In this document: one piece after another, positions 42,085-53,100 of the stretch
Layout: each line of letters begins with the position of its first letter
Position numbering within the stretch: position 1 is the stretch's first letter
NCBI GenBank assembly: GCA_014859605.1
Contig: JACUTW010000005.1
Coordinates: 1 to 60,670 of the forward strand
Length of the DNA: 60,670 bases
Origin: Desulfuromonadales bacterium
GTDB lineage: Bacteria > Desulfobacterota > Desulfuromonadia > Desulfuromonadales > UBA2197
Direction of reading: 5' to 3'
Notes under the pieces: model-generated
What the model was told of the DNA's origin: nothing
Seen by the model: only the letters and a program-made list of their open reading frames with translations
The model's database searches: none
Made by a program: the position numbers and the translations under genes

Positions 42085-43692
42085 ATGATTATTGCCCCGA
42101 AGAATAAAGCCCCCTTCGGCCTCTTTTCGCCGAGCGGCGATGAAAACGCTCCCCCCCTGGAACTGTTGCGGCAGATCACTCTGCCGCTCTTCGTGACGGA
42201 ACAGGGAGGGAAAACAGTCCTGCTGCCGGGAGCGACCGGGCATGAGAATCTTCTTCCCTTCACCGCCATGGTTACGCCTGCGCCCCTCTCTTCCCTCGGC
42301 GATGCCAACTTTTGCCGCGATCATCACCTCCTTTATCCCTATGTCGGCGGGTCGATGGCGAAGGGAATCAGTTCGGTGGCGATGGCCAAGGCTTTCGGTG
42401 AAGCTGGCATGCTCGGTTTTTTCGGCGCGGCCGGGTTGCCCCTGGCGACGGTCGAGGCAGCGATCAGCGAGCTTAAGGCCGCCGGGGATTTCCCCTTTGG
42501 CTGCAATCTCATCCACAGCCCGCACGAGCCGGAGTTAGAGAACGCCCTTGTCGATCTTTATCTGCGCCACGGGATCAAGTTGATCGAGGCTTCAGCTTTT
42601 CTTGCCCTGACTCTGCCGCTGGTGCGTTATCGTACCCACGGGATTCACCGGGATGCGGACGGTCGCATCATTACTCCCAACCGCATCATCGCCAAGATTT
42701 CCCGCGAAGAAGTGGCGGCCCGCTTCTTCGCGCCGCCACCAGAGAAATTTCTGCATCAACTCGTCGAGGCTGGCGAGCTGACAGCGCAGCAGGCGGAGTG
42801 GGCGACGCAGATCCCGATGGCGCAGGATGTCACGGCCGAGGCCGATTCCGGTGGACATACCGACAATCGTCCGGCTCTGTCTCTGCTGCCGACGATTCTC
42901 AGCCAGCGGGCGCAGTTCCAGGCGCAGTACAATTACGAGCAGACCCTGCGGGTCGGTCTTGGCGGCGGCATCGCTACCCCGGCTTCGGCAGCGGCGGCCC
43001 TGAGTCTGGGGGCGGCCTATCTCGTTACCGGCTCGGTCAATCAGGCCTGTAGCGAAGCCGGCACCTGCGACGAGGTTCGCCAGCTCCTTGCCGAAACCCG
43101 CCAGGCGGACATCACCATGGCGCCCTCCGGCGATATGTTCGAGATGGGAGTCAACGTCCAGGTCCTCAAGCGCGGCACGATGTTCTCGATGCGGGCGGCC
43201 AAACTTTATGAGCTTTATCGTGCTTATCCCAGTCTCGACGCCCTGCCGGCGGAAGAGCGTGCTAAACTGGAAAAGACGGTCTTTCGCGCTCCCCTCAGCG
43301 AGATCTGGGAAGCGACCCGCGCCTACTTTGCGCAACGCGATCCCCGCCAGGTCGAGCGGGCGTCCACTGATCCCAAACACCAACTCGCTCTGGTCTTTCG
43401 CTGGTATCTTGGCCAGTCCCCGGTCTGGGCGAGTTCCGGCGAATCGTCGCGCCGCATCGATTATCAGATCTGGTGCGGGCCGGCGATGGGGGCTTTCAAC
43501 GAGTGGAGCAAAGGCTCTTTTCTCGAAAATGTTGCGCGCCGGCAGGTTGTGCCGGTGGCTTTGAACATCCTCTTTGGCGCCGCGGTTCTACTGCGGGCCA
43601 ACCAATTGGCGCTGCAGGGGATTTATCTTTCTGCCGCGGATAAACTCTCCGAACCGTTGGAGATTGCACAGATCAAGGAGTACCTCCATTGA
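42085..43692 (+). CDS. pfaD: PfaD-type trans-acting enoyl reductase
   Basis: A 535-residue FMN-dependent enoyl reductase of the nitronate monooxygenase-like PfaD family, which reduces selected enoyl intermediates during polyunsaturated fatty acid synthesis. Seen: FRDHHLLYPYVGGSMAKGIS-like region at about 75-90 (HHLLYPYVGGSMAKGI), GFFGAAGLPL, the flavin-binding LRVGLGGGIATPASAAAALS, LVTGSVNQACSEAGTCDEVR and MAPSGDMFEMGVNVQVLKRG, all diagnostic for PfaD. ATG 42085 is used because AGGAAG lies 7 nt upstream; an adjacent TTG (42082) is possible. Its stop overlaps the TTG start of pfaA. Confidence 0.93.
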   Translation: MIIAPKNKAPFGLFSPSGDENAPPLELLRQITLPLFVTEQGGKTVLLPGATGHENLLPFTAMVTPAPLSSLGDANFCRDHHLLYPYVGGSMAKGISSVAMAKAFGEAGMLGFFGAAGLPLATVEAAISELKAAGDFPFGCNLIHSPHEPELENALVDLYLRHGIKLIEASAFLALTLPLVRYRTHGIHRDADGRIITPNRIIAKISREEVAARFFAPPPEKFLHQLVEAGELTAQQAEWATQIPMAQDVTAEADSGGHTDNRPALSLLPTILSQRAQFQAQYNYEQTLRVGLGGGIATPASAAAALSLGAAYLVTGSVNQACSEAGTCDEVRQLLAETRQADITMAPSGDMFEMGVNVQVLKRGTMFSMRAAKLYELYRAYPSLDALPAEERAKLEKTVFRAPLSEIWEATRAYFAQRDPRQVERASTDPKHQLALVFRWYLGQSPVWASSGESSRRIDYQIWCGPAMGAFNEWSKGSFLENVARRQVVPVALNILFGAAVLLRANQLALQGIYLSAADKLSEPLEIAQIKEYLH

Positions 43693-46600
43693 AAAAGAGT
43701 GTAGAGAAGACCGGGCAGGCGTCGGCAACGATGGCCCCTATCGCCATAGTCGGTATCGGCTGCATCTTTCCGCAAGCCGAAGATAAGGTCGCTTTCTGGA
43801 GTAATATCCGCTCCGGCCGGGATGCCATCAGCGAAGTGCCGGCCAGTCACTGGCGCGCTGAGGATTACTTCAATCCCGACCCGAAAGCTCCGGATCAGGT
43901 CTACGCCAAGATGGGTGGCTTCCTCCCCCCGGTCGATTTTCATCCGATGGAGTACGGCATCCTCCCCAATGCTCTGGAGGCGGTCGATACCGCCCAGCTC
44001 CTCGGTCTGGTTGCGGTTGAGCAGGCTCTGGTCGACGCCGGCTACAGCGCGGACAAGGAGTTTGATCGCGAAAAGGTCAGCGTCATCCTCGGCGTCACCG
44101 GCAGTCTTGAGCTCGTCATCCCTCTCGGCGCCCGGCTCGGTCATCCCCGCTGGCGGGCCGCCCTCAAAGAGGCCGGCGTTGCCGATGATATTGCCGCCGA
44201 TGCCATCTCCCGCATCAGTGATTCCTACGTCCCCTGGCAGGAGAACTCTTTCCCCGGCCTCCTCGGCAATGTCGTGGCTGGCCGCATCAGCAAACACTTC
44301 AACTTCGGCGGCACCAACTGTGTTGTCGATGCCGCCTGCGGCAGCTCCCTCTCTGCCCTCAATCTCGCTGCCCTCGAACTCAGCGCCGGCAAGGCCGACA
44401 TGGTCGTCACCGGCGGGGTCGATACCTTCAACGATATCTTCATGTACACCTGTTTCAGCAAGACGCCGGCCCTCTCTCCCACCGGCCATGCCCGGCCTTT
44501 CGATGCCAATGGCGACGGCACCACCCTTGGCGAAGGTCTCGGGGTTGTCGTCCTCAAGCGCCTTGTTGACGCCGAACGCGATAATGACCGCATCTATGCC
44601 GTTATTCGCGGCATCGGCACTTCCAGTGACGGGCGCGGTTCGGCGATCTACGAGCCGAGTGCCGCCGGGCAGGAGAAAGCGCTGCGCCGCGCTTACCAGC
44701 AGGGAGATGTCACCCCGGAGACGATCGAACTGATCGAAGCGCACGGCACCGGCACCAAGGTCGGTGATGCCGTCGAGGTCAAGGCGTTGCGCCAGGTCTT
44801 CGGTGCAGCCGAGCGTCCCTGGTGCTCTCTCGGCTCGGTTAAGTCGCAGATCGGTCACACCAAGGCTGCCGCCGGTTCAGCCGGGCTGATCAAGGCAACC
44901 CTCGCCCTGTATCACAAGATTCTGCCGCCTACCCTCAAGGTGCAGAAGCCCCAGGATGTTGTCGTCGGCAAGGACAGCCCTTTCTACCTTGACACCGTGG
45001 CGCGTCCCTGGATCGCCAATCCGGATCACCCGCGTCGTGCCGGGGTCAGCGCCCTCGGCTTTGGCGGCAGCAACTACCATTGTCTCCTTGAAGAGTATCA
45101 GGCGGAGAAAGTCGTCGTCGACGAAAGCGGCGAAGTGCAGATTGCCGCCTTCAGCGCTGTTGACGGCGCGGGCCTGGAAAGCCGCCTGCGCGCCTTTCCG
45201 GCCGAAGCCGCCTGGGCGGAGCTCCGGCTTGCCGCGCATGCGAGCCGGCAGCAATTCGATCCGCAACAGGCCTGCCGTCTGGCGCTGGTGATGGAGAAAG
45301 GGAAGAGCAATCCTCCGGCGCAGATCAAGAGCGCTCTGAGCATGCTGGCGAAGGCGGGGACGCAGAGCTCCTGGCAGACCCCGGACGGCGTTTACTTCGC
45401 GACCGGCGGCGCTAGCGACAAGCTCGCAATCCTCTTTCCCGGCCAGGGGGCGCAATACCCCGGCATGCTCGCCGGACTGGCCCTGCAATTCCCCGATTTT
45501 TTTGCCACGATCCAGGCCGCCGATCAGGTGTTTGCTGCTGCGGTCGGCACCAGCGGTCGCCTCGCTGAAGCGATCTATCCGCGTGGCAGTTTTGACGATG
45601 CCAGCCGCTCGGCCGAGGTGACCCGGCTGCAGGCGACAGAAGTCGCCCAGCCCGCCCTCGGCGCTGTCAGCCTCGGCGCTCTCAAGGTCCTGAATGCCTT
45701 TGGCCTGCAGGCCGATGCCTTTGCCGGCCACAGTTATGGCGAACTGACCGCCCTTTGTGCCGGTGGTTACTTCGCTGAAGAGGCTTTGCATCGCCTTTCC
45801 CGCCGCCGCGGCGAACTCATGGCCGCCGGCGAGGGCGATCGCGGCACGATGCTCGCCGTCTCCGCTCCCCTCGCGGACGTCGAAAAGCTGTTGACCGACG
45901 AAGGTCTCGATCTCGTTCTCGCCAACCGCAATACCCCGGAGCAGGGGGTTCTTTCCGGAGCAACAACGGAGATTGCCAAGGCGGTCAAACTCCTCGAAGT
46001 CCGCGGTCTGCGCTACAAAGAGCTGACCGTCGCCGCCGCTTTTCACAGCCCCCTCGTTGCTGCTGCCAGCGCTCCTTTTGCCGCGGCGTTGGCGAGCACC
46101 GAGTTTCAAGTCGGCCAGGCCGCGGTCTTTGCCAACAGCAGCGGTCAGGCTTACCCGGCGAGCGCCGAGGGCGCCCGGCAGCTCCTCGCCACCCAGCTCG
46201 CCAGTCCGGTCGAGTTTGTCAGCGAGGTCGAGAGTCTTTATGCCAGCGGGATCCGCACCTTTGTTGAGGTCGGCCCTGGCGCCCGCCTGACCGGCATGGT
46301 CAAGGCGATTCTCGCTGGGCGTGAGCATCAGGCTTTGGCCCTCGATTCCTCCGGCGGGCAGCGTTCGGCAATTCACGATTTCGCCCGTACTCTCTGCCAG
46401 TTAGCAGTTCTCGGTTACGGGATTGACCTCAGTCGCTGGGATGGCGATTATGCGCAGGAGCGGAGCCGGGTGGCGAAGAAGAAGGGGATGGTCGTCCCCT
46501 TGTGCGGCGCCAACTACTTTAATCCGCCGGAGAAACGGCCGGCGCGGGTACCGCAACCCCTGCCAGCCGCTCCGGCTGCAGTTACCGCGGCACCGGCAGC

Positions 46601-49600
46601 CGTCACCCCGGTCGCGCCGACCCCGGCTGCCGCCCCGGCAGCTCTGCAGGATGCCCTGCGCCTCACGCAGCAGAGTATGCAGGCCTTGCAGTCGTTGCAG
46701 GAGCAGACTTCCCGCCTGCATCAGCAGTTCTTGAGTGGTCAGGAGGCGGCGACCCGCTCTTTTCTGACCTTGATCGAACAGCAGCGGCAGATGTTTTATG
46801 GCGGAGTAGTTGCTCCGGTTGCCAGTGTTGCAGCTCCGGTCTTGGCTCCAGTCGATGGGAAGCATGAGAATTCTGGGAGTTATAATTCCCATAGTTCCCA
46901 TGACTCCCATGCTCTTCCCGTTTTGACGCCACCGGTCACTAGCACCTCCTCAACAGATCGAATTAACGCCGTCCTCCTCGGTATCGTCGCCGAGAAGACC
47001 GGTTATCCCCTGGAGATGCTCGAACTCGACATGGCGCTCGATGCCGACCTCGGCATCGATTCGATCAAGCGGGTCGAGATTCTCTCCGCCCTGCATGAAC
47101 AACTTCCGGAAGCCCCGGCGATCCGCCCCGAGCACCTCGGTACCTTGCAGACCCTTGGGCAAATTGTCGATCATCTGCTTGCTGGTCTGGTTCAGTCTCC
47201 GGTGTTGGCTGCAGTTGATGGGAAACATGAGAATAATGGGAATTATAATTCCCAGAGTTCCCCTGATTCCCAGGTTGCGACTGTTCTCCTCGCCGTCATC
47301 GCCGAGAAGACCGGCTATCCTTTGGAGATGCTTGAACTCGACATGGCGCTTGACGCCGATCTTGGGATCGATTCGATCAAACGCGTCGAGATCTTTGCGG
47401 CGTTGCAGAGCGAACTGCCGAACGCGCCGGCGGTGCGTCCCGAGCAGCTTGGCACCTTGCAGACCCTCGGCCAGATCGTCAATTATCTGGTCGCGCCCAC
47501 CACCACTCCGGCCCCGACGCAGCTCGCGGTCAAGAGTGAGCAGATCGACCGGGCGACCGTGGCGCAAACCCTTCTGGCGGTCATCGCCGACAAGACCGGT
47601 TATCCTCTGGAGATGCTCGAACTCGATATGGCCCTTGATGCCGATCTGGGCATCGATTCGATCAAGCGGGTGGAGATCCTCTCGGCTCTGCAGGAGCGCC
47701 TGCCGGCCGCCCCGGCGATCCGTCCCGAGCACCTCGGCACCTTGCAGACCGTCGGCCAGATCGTCGACTTTCTCGCCAGCGTGGCCGGTGCCCCGGCGGC
47801 GCCAGTCGCACCAGCACCGGCAATCGCCGCGGAAGTGAGCGGGGAAGGGGTATCGCGCCAGGTCCTCAAGGCGGTGCCGCTCCCGGCCAGCACTAAACGT
47901 GAGGCGCTGCCTTTGCCGTCCGCAGCAGTGGTCGGTATCACTGATGACGGCTCCGAGCTCACCGCTGCCATTGCTCACGAATTGACTCTCCTCGGTTATA
48001 CGCCACTCGTTCTCGCCATCGAACAGTCGTTGCCGCCTCAGCTCGGCGGGCTGATCATCCTGACTCCGGTTGCCGGAGCCAGCGACCTCTTTTTGCGCCA
48101 GGCCTTCGAGTTGGTGCAGGCCTCCGCTGGAACAGCCACGGTCCTCCTCACCGTTTCGCGCCTCAACGGCTACTTCGGGCTGTTGCCGGGGGAAAATTTG
48201 CACGATCCCCTCTCCGGCGGTCTCGCCGGTCTCTGCAAGACGGCCGGGCACGAATGGCCGCAGGTCAGTTGCAAGGCCCTCGATCTCGCGGCTGACCTTC
48301 CGGTTGCAAGCGCCGCCAAGGGAATCGTTAGTGAACTTCTCCTGGTCGGACCGGGCGAAGTCGGAATCTCCGTCCAGGGGCTGCACAGCCTGAAGCTCTC
48401 CACGGCCCCCCTTGCTGAAAGTGGCGCCCTGCCACCGTTGCAAAAAGGCGATCTCGTCGTCATCAGCGGCGGGGCGCGCGGGGTGACCGCCGAGGTAGCG
48501 ATCGATCTTGCCGTCGCCACCCAGGCAACCCTTCTCCTTCTCGGCCGCAGTCCGGTACCGCAGCCAGAACCTGTCTGGTTGCAGGGGCTGAACAGCGAGG
48601 CCGAGATCAAAAGGGCTCTGCTCAGTCATGCCGAAACGCCCCTCAAGCCGAAAGAGGTGGAGGAACGCTATCAGAGCCTCCTCGGTCAGCGTGAAATCAG
48701 CAAGAATCTGCAACGGATGCGGACCGCCGGGAGTGAGGTTCACTACCGCTCTCTCGATCTGCGCGACCGTGGAGCTGTTGTCTCCGCTATCGATGATCTC
48801 CGTCGGAGTCACGGCCCGGTCAAAGGGCTGATTCACGGCGCCGGCGTCCTCGCTGATCGCCTGATCAAGGACAAGACCATCGAGCAGTTTAGCGCCGTTT
48901 ACAGCACCAAGGTTGACGGCTTACGCTCGCTCCTGGCTGCCGTCGCGCCGGACGAGCTGAAGTTCATCGCCCTCTTCTCCTCCTCGACCGGTCGCTTCGG
49001 CCGCACCGGTCAGGTCGATTATGCCGTTGCCAACGAAGTGCTGAACAAGATGGCGCAGCAGGAAGCGCGTTTGCGTCCCGCCTGCCGGGCCGTTTCGCTC
49101 AACTGGGGCCCCTGGGATGGCGGCATGGTTACCCCGGCCCTGAAGAAGCTCTTTGCACAAGAAGGGGTCGAGGTCATCGCGCTGCGCGCCGGCAGTCGCT
49201 ATCTCCTCCAGGAGCTGGCCACGCCGCCGGGAGGGGCCACCGAGATCGTCATCCTTGGTGCCCACGCCGCCGGACAGGTGGAAGAGGTAGAAGCGCCGCG
49301 CGAGAATATCTACGTCTCCAAGGCCTTCGATCTTGATCTTTCCATCGAACAGTTCCCTTTCCTCAAGTCGCATGTCATCGACAAAAAGGCGGTATTGCCC
49401 CTGGCGATGATCGTCGAATGGCTGGGGCACGGTGCCATCCATAACAATCCCGGTCTGCGTTTTCACGGTTTCAATGACCTGCGTGTTCTCAAGGGGGTCA
49501 TTCTGGAGCCGGGGCAGCTCCATAACCTCCAGGTTATGACCGGCAAGGCCTTCAAGAGCGGCGGCTTTCATGTCGTCCCGGTCGAACTCTCCGGCAGCTC

Positions 49601-50183
49601 GGCGAGCGACCAGCACTTCATCCATGCCCGCGCCAAGATCGTCCTCGCCAACCGTCTCCCGGAAGGGAAGCCGGCGATCGAGCGCCAGGAGCTCCCCCTG
49701 TATCCACATCCGCTGGCAGAGATTTACCGGCCGGAGCGCCTTTTCCACGGGGTCGATTTCCACGGCATCCGCGAGGTGATCGGCTGTGCCGCCGAAGGGA
49801 TTGCCGCCCTGTCGCGTCCCGCGCCGTTGCCCGGCGCCTGGATCGCTCAGCCGCTGCGCAACAGTTGGCTGGCTGATCCCTTGGTCCTCGATGCCAGTTT
49901 TCAGATGATGATCCTTTGGAGCTTCGAGCGTTATCAGGCCGCTTCCCTGCCGGTCTTTGCCGGGCGCTACCGTCAGTACAGCGAGAAGTTTCCGGAGTGT
50001 GGCGCTGAGATTAGGATTCGCGTCAGTAAGCAGAATCCCCACAAAGCGACGGCGGAGATCGATTTTGTCCATCCCCTCTCCGGCGAGCTTTTGGCGCGGC
50101 TGGAAGATTATGAATGCGTCATCGATGCCTCCTTGAATGAAACTTTTCAGCGCAATACCCTGCAGGGGGCGACGAGCGCATGA
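43689..50183 (+). CDS. pfaA: PfaA-type polyunsaturated fatty acid synthase, KS-AT-ACPx3-KR-DH
   Basis: A 2164-residue iterative megasynthase. Domains: KS about 17-460 (active Cys in VVDAACGSSLSALNLA near 216, EAHGTGTKVGD, KSQIGHTKAA); AT about 575-890 (FPGQGAQYP, GHSYGE); an Ala/Pro linker; three ACPs with the phosphopantetheine Ser in LGIDSIKR at about 1121, 1225 and 1321; KR about 1590-1830 (VISGGARGVTAE, FSSSTGRFGRTGQVDYAVAN); and a C-terminal PKS-type DH from about 1885 (SHVIDKKAVLP, LDASFQMM). The TTG at 43689 has AAGGAG 8 nt upstream and overlaps pfaD by 4 nt. The linkers before ACP1 and between ACP1 and ACP2 contain palindromic DNA repeats. The final product is not predictable. Confidence 0.93.
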   Translation: MKKSVEKTGQASATMAPIAIVGIGCIFPQAEDKVAFWSNIRSGRDAISEVPASHWRAEDYFNPDPKAPDQVYAKMGGFLPPVDFHPMEYGILPNALEAVDTAQLLGLVAVEQALVDAGYSADKEFDREKVSVILGVTGSLELVIPLGARLGHPRWRAALKEAGVADDIAADAISRISDSYVPWQENSFPGLLGNVVAGRISKHFNFGGTNCVVDAACGSSLSALNLAALELSAGKADMVVTGGVDTFNDIFMYTCFSKTPALSPTGHARPFDANGDGTTLGEGLGVVVLKRLVDAERDNDRIYAVIRGIGTSSDGRGSAIYEPSAAGQEKALRRAYQQGDVTPETIELIEAHGTGTKVGDAVEVKALRQVFGAAERPWCSLGSVKSQIGHTKAAAGSAGLIKATLALYHKILPPTLKVQKPQDVVVGKDSPFYLDTVARPWIANPDHPRRAGVSALGFGGSNYHCLLEEYQAEKVVVDESGEVQIAAFSAVDGAGLESRLRAFPAEAAWAELRLAAHASRQQFDPQQACRLALVMEKGKSNPPAQIKSALSMLAKAGTQSSWQTPDGVYFATGGASDKLAILFPGQGAQYPGMLAGLALQFPDFFATIQAADQVFAAAVGTSGRLAEAIYPRGSFDDASRSAEVTRLQATEVAQPALGAVSLGALKVLNAFGLQADAFAGHSYGELTALCAGGYFAEEALHRLSRRRGELMAAGEGDRGTMLAVSAPLADVEKLLTDEGLDLVLANRNTPEQGVLSGATTEIAKAVKLLEVRGLRYKELTVAAAFHSPLVAAASAPFAAALASTEFQVGQAAVFANSSGQAYPASAEGARQLLATQLASPVEFVSEVESLYASGIRTFVEVGPGARLTGMVKAILAGREHQALALDSSGGQRSAIHDFARTLCQLAVLGYGIDLSRWDGDYAQERSRVAKKKGMVVPLCGANYFNPPEKRPARVPQPLPAAPAAVTAAPAAVTPVAPTPAAAPAALQDALRLTQQSMQALQSLQEQTSRLHQQFLSGQEAATRSFLTLIEQQRQMFYGGVVAPVASVAAPVLAPVDGKHENSGSYNSHSSHDSHALPVLTPPVTSTSSTDRINAVLLGIVAEKTGYPLEMLELDMALDADLGIDSIKRVEILSALHEQLPEAPAIRPEHLGTLQTLGQIVDHLLAGLVQSPVLAAVDGKHENNGNYNSQSSPDSQVATVLLAVIAEKTGYPLEMLELDMALDADLGIDSIKRVEIFAALQSELPNAPAVRPEQLGTLQTLGQIVNYLVAPTTTPAPTQLAVKSEQIDRATVAQTLLAVIADKTGYPLEMLELDMALDADLGIDSIKRVEILSALQERLPAAPAIRPEHLGTLQTVGQIVDFLASVAGAPAAPVAPAPAIAAEVSGEGVSRQVLKAVPLPASTKREALPLPSAAVVGITDDGSELTAAIAHELTLLGYTPLVLAIEQSLPPQLGGLIILTPVAGASDLFLRQAFELVQASAGTATVLLTVSRLNGYFGLLPGENLHDPLSGGLAGLCKTAGHEWPQVSCKALDLAADLPVASAAKGIVSELLLVGPGEVGISVQGLHSLKLSTAPLAESGALPPLQKGDLVVISGGARGVTAEVAIDLAVATQATLLLLGRSPVPQPEPVWLQGLNSEAEIKRALLSHAETPLKPKEVEERYQSLLGQREISKNLQRMRTAGSEVHYRSLDLRDRGAVVSAIDDLRRSHGPVKGLIHGAGVLADRLIKDKTIEQFSAVYSTKVDGLRSLLAAVAPDELKFIALFSSSTGRFGRTGQVDYAVANEVLNKMAQQEARLRPACRAVSLNWGPWDGGMVTPALKKLFAQEGVEVIALRAGSRYLLQELATPPGGATEIVILGAHAAGQVEEVEAPRENIYVSKAFDLDLSIEQFPFLKSHVIDKKAVLPLAMIVEWLGHGAIHNNPGLRFHGFNDLRVLKGVILEPGQLHNLQVMTGKAFKSGGFHVVPVELSGSSASDQHFIHARAKIVLANRLPEGKPAIERQELPLYPHPLAEIYRPERLFHGVDFHGIREVIGCAAEGIAALSRPAPLPGAWIAQPLRNSWLADPLVLDASFQMMILWSFERYQAASLPVFAGRYRQYSEKFPECGAEIRIRVSKQNPHKATAEIDFVHPLSGELLARLEDYECVIDASLNETFQRNTLQGATSA
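46855..46919. repeat. Linker repeat element D1 in pfaA
   Basis: An imperfect palindrome built from TGGGA units: left arm ATGGGAAGCATGAGAATTCT, a TGGGAGTTATAATTCCCA core, right arm with CATAGTTCCCATGACTCCCA and a CTTCCC end. It encodes a Ser/His/Asn linker (about residues 1056-1077, with SHSSHDSH) just before ACP1. It is closely similar to D2. Confidence 0.8.
47218..47272. repeat. Linker repeat element D2 in pfaA
   Basis: It contains the perfect 18-bp palindrome TGGGAATTATAATTCCCA (47237-47254) flanked by ATGGGAAACATGAGAATA and AGTTCCCCTGATTCCC. It encodes a linker (GKHENNGNYNSQSSPDSQ) between ACP1 and ACP2. Flanking bases (GTTGGCT.CAGT.GATGGGAA) are also shared with D1, so D1 and D2 were probably duplicated with an ACP. 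Confidence 0.8.
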
Positions 50184-53100
50184 AGCATGGCAAATCGGTG
50201 GCGATCGTCGGGGTCGGCGGTATCTTCCCGGCGGCGCCGACCCTGGAGAGTTTCTGGACCAACATTACCGGTAATGTCACAGCGGCGCGTACTCCGCCAA
50301 AGGGGCGCTGGCTCCTCGAAGCGGAGGAGGTCTATGCGCCGACGCGCGGCGCAGCGGATAAGGTCTATGCACAAAAGGGCTGCTTCGTCGAGACGGCGGG
50401 CAGCGAACTCTGTTTCGATGGTCTCGATCTGCCCCCGGATTTTCTGGAGCGTTTCGATCCCCTCTTTCACCTCCTGCTGCACAGCGGACGTCAAGCTTTT
50501 CACGACGGGGTGACGACCAATCTCCAGCGCGAGCGGGTTGGAGTCATCATCGGCAATCTGGCGCTGCCGAGTGAACTCTCTTCTGCCCTGTCCCGCGACA
50601 CCCTCGGTCGCACCTTCGCCGAGCAGCTCCTCGGCGCCGAGGTTGCGCTTGAGAATCCGGAGATCGATCCGCTCAATCGTTATGTCGCCGGTTTACCGGC
50701 TGGTCTTCTCGCCCGCGCTCTTGGCCTTGGCGGCAGCTCCTACACCCTCGATGCTGCCTGCGCCTCCTCCCTTTACGCCATCAAACTGGCGGTCGACGAG
50801 CTTCTGTCCCACCGCGCCGATGCGATGTTGACCGGCGGCCTTTCCCGTCCTGATCCTCTCTACACGCAGATGGGTTTCTCCCAGCTGCACGCTCTCTCCC
50901 CGACGGGCTGCTGCTCCCCTTTTGACGCCAAAGGGGATGGTCTGGTGGTCGGCGAAGGGTGCGGCATCTTCCTCCTCAAACGGACCGAGGATGCACAGCG
51001 CGACGGCGATCATATCTACGCCGTGATCCGTGGCATCGGTCTTTCCAATGATCTCGGCGGCAGCCTCCTTGCTCCGGCTTCGGAAGGGCAGTTGCGCGCC
51101 ATGCGGGCGGCCTACGCGCAGGCGGGCTGGGCGCCGGAGGATGTCGATCTCATCGAATGTCACGCCACCGGCACTCCGGTCGGCGATGCCGTCGAGTTTG
51201 CCTCGCTGCAGGAGCTCTGGGGGGCCAGCGGCTGGCGTCGCGGCCAGTGTGTCCTCGGCTCGGTCAAGGCGAATATCGGCCATCTTCTCACTGCCGCCGG
51301 TTCTGCCGCCCTGCTTAAAACCCTCTTTGCCTTCAAGACAACGACCTTGCCGCCGACCGCCAACTTTGTCACCCCGGCCAAAGGGATCAATCTGGCGGAG
51401 AGTCCCTTTAAGCTCCTCAATACCGCCACTCCCTGGCCGGCGCGGGGCAAGGATGTGCCGCGCCGGGCGGCGATCAGCGCCTTCGGTTTCGGCGGCATCA
51501 ATGCCCATCTCCTTGTCGAGGAGTGGCTCCCCTCCCGTCCGGCCAAGAAGGGGACGGTCGCTTTTCATCCGGCTTTTCATAAACAGAATCAGCCGATTGC
51601 CATTGTCGGCATGGGGGCGCATTTCGGTCCCTGGGATTCTTTGGCCACCTTTGCGCCGCGGGTCCTCGGCAGTCGTCAACCGGTCGAAGCGACGCCGCCG
51701 GCGGTGTGGTGGGGGGCGGAGAGTAGTCAGTGGTTCGAAAAGGCCGGTCTCGGCAAGGTCGATTTTCGTGGTTACTTCCTCCCCGAAGTGGCTGCCGTCC
51801 CCGGCGAATTCCGCATCCCCCCGAAAGAGCAGGAGGAGATGCTCCCCCGCCAGTTGCTGATGCTGCAGGTCGCAGGGGCGGCATTACAGGATGCCGGGCT
51901 GCAGAATGAAGAGCTCCACTTCACCGGCGTCTTTATCGGCACCGGTTTCGATCTCAATGCCACCAACTTCAGCGTCCGCTGGTCGATGCAGCGCCAGGCG
52001 CAGCTCTGGGCGGAGCAGCTCGACCTGCAATTGACCGCGGCGGAGATGAACGACTGGGTGGCGGAGCTGCGCACGGCGGTCGGACCGCCTTTGACCGCCA
52101 ACCGGACGATGGGCGCCCTCGGCAGTATTGTCGCCAGTCGCGTCGCCAAAGAGTATCGCATCGGCGGCCCGAGCTTCACCATCTCCAGCGAAGAGAACTC
52201 CGGGCTACGTGCCCTTGAAGTCGGGATTCGCGCCCTGCAGGAGGGGCAGATCAACCGCGCCCTGGTCGGCGCTGTCGATCTTGCCGGCGATCTGCGCGCC
52301 GTCCTTGGGCAGCATGGCAGTCGTCCCTATTCAGCCACCGGGATGAGCCGTCCCTTTGACAAGGAGGCGGACGGCACGATCATCGGCGAAGGCGCGGCAG
52401 CGGTTGTCCTTAAACGTCTCGATGACGCCCAGCAGGATGGCGACCGTATCTATGCCGTCATTCGCGGCGTCGGTTCGGCCATTGGCGGGCCGGCGACACA
52501 GACGGCCCCGGATGCAAAGACCTACAATCTTGCTTTAGAGCGGACCTTTGCCGGCGTCGATTTTCAGCCGGGAAGTATCTCTTATCTGGAGACACACGGC
52601 AGTGGCTGTCCGGCTGAGGACGAGGTCGAGGTCAATGCTCTCGGCGCCTTCTTTGCCGCTTCTGCCAATGAAAATCCCTGTTATGTCGGCAGCGTCAAGA
52701 GCGACATCGGCGATGCCGGCGCCGCTGCAGGACTGGCCTCCCTGGTCAAGGCGACCCTGGCCCTGCACCGGCAGATTATCCCGCCGCTGCGCAACGTCCG
52801 GAATCCCCGTTACGAATGGATTCGCGCCCGGCGCGAGTTCATTCTCCCGCAGGCAGCCCAGTTCTGGCTGCGCAATCGCGCCGAAGGGCCGCGTCGCGCT
52901 CTGGTCAGCTCTCTCGCCGTTGACGGCAGTGCCGCCCATGTCCTCCTCGAAGGTTATGACGAGAAGCAGCGCGCGACGTTGCCGCTGGCGCTGCGTCAAC
53001 CCCTTGGCCCTCGCGCCGAAGGCCTTTTTTCTCTGGAAGGGGAGACACCGGCGGAATTGTCATCGCAGCTCCTGCGCCTGCGTGCCTTTGCTGCACCGGC

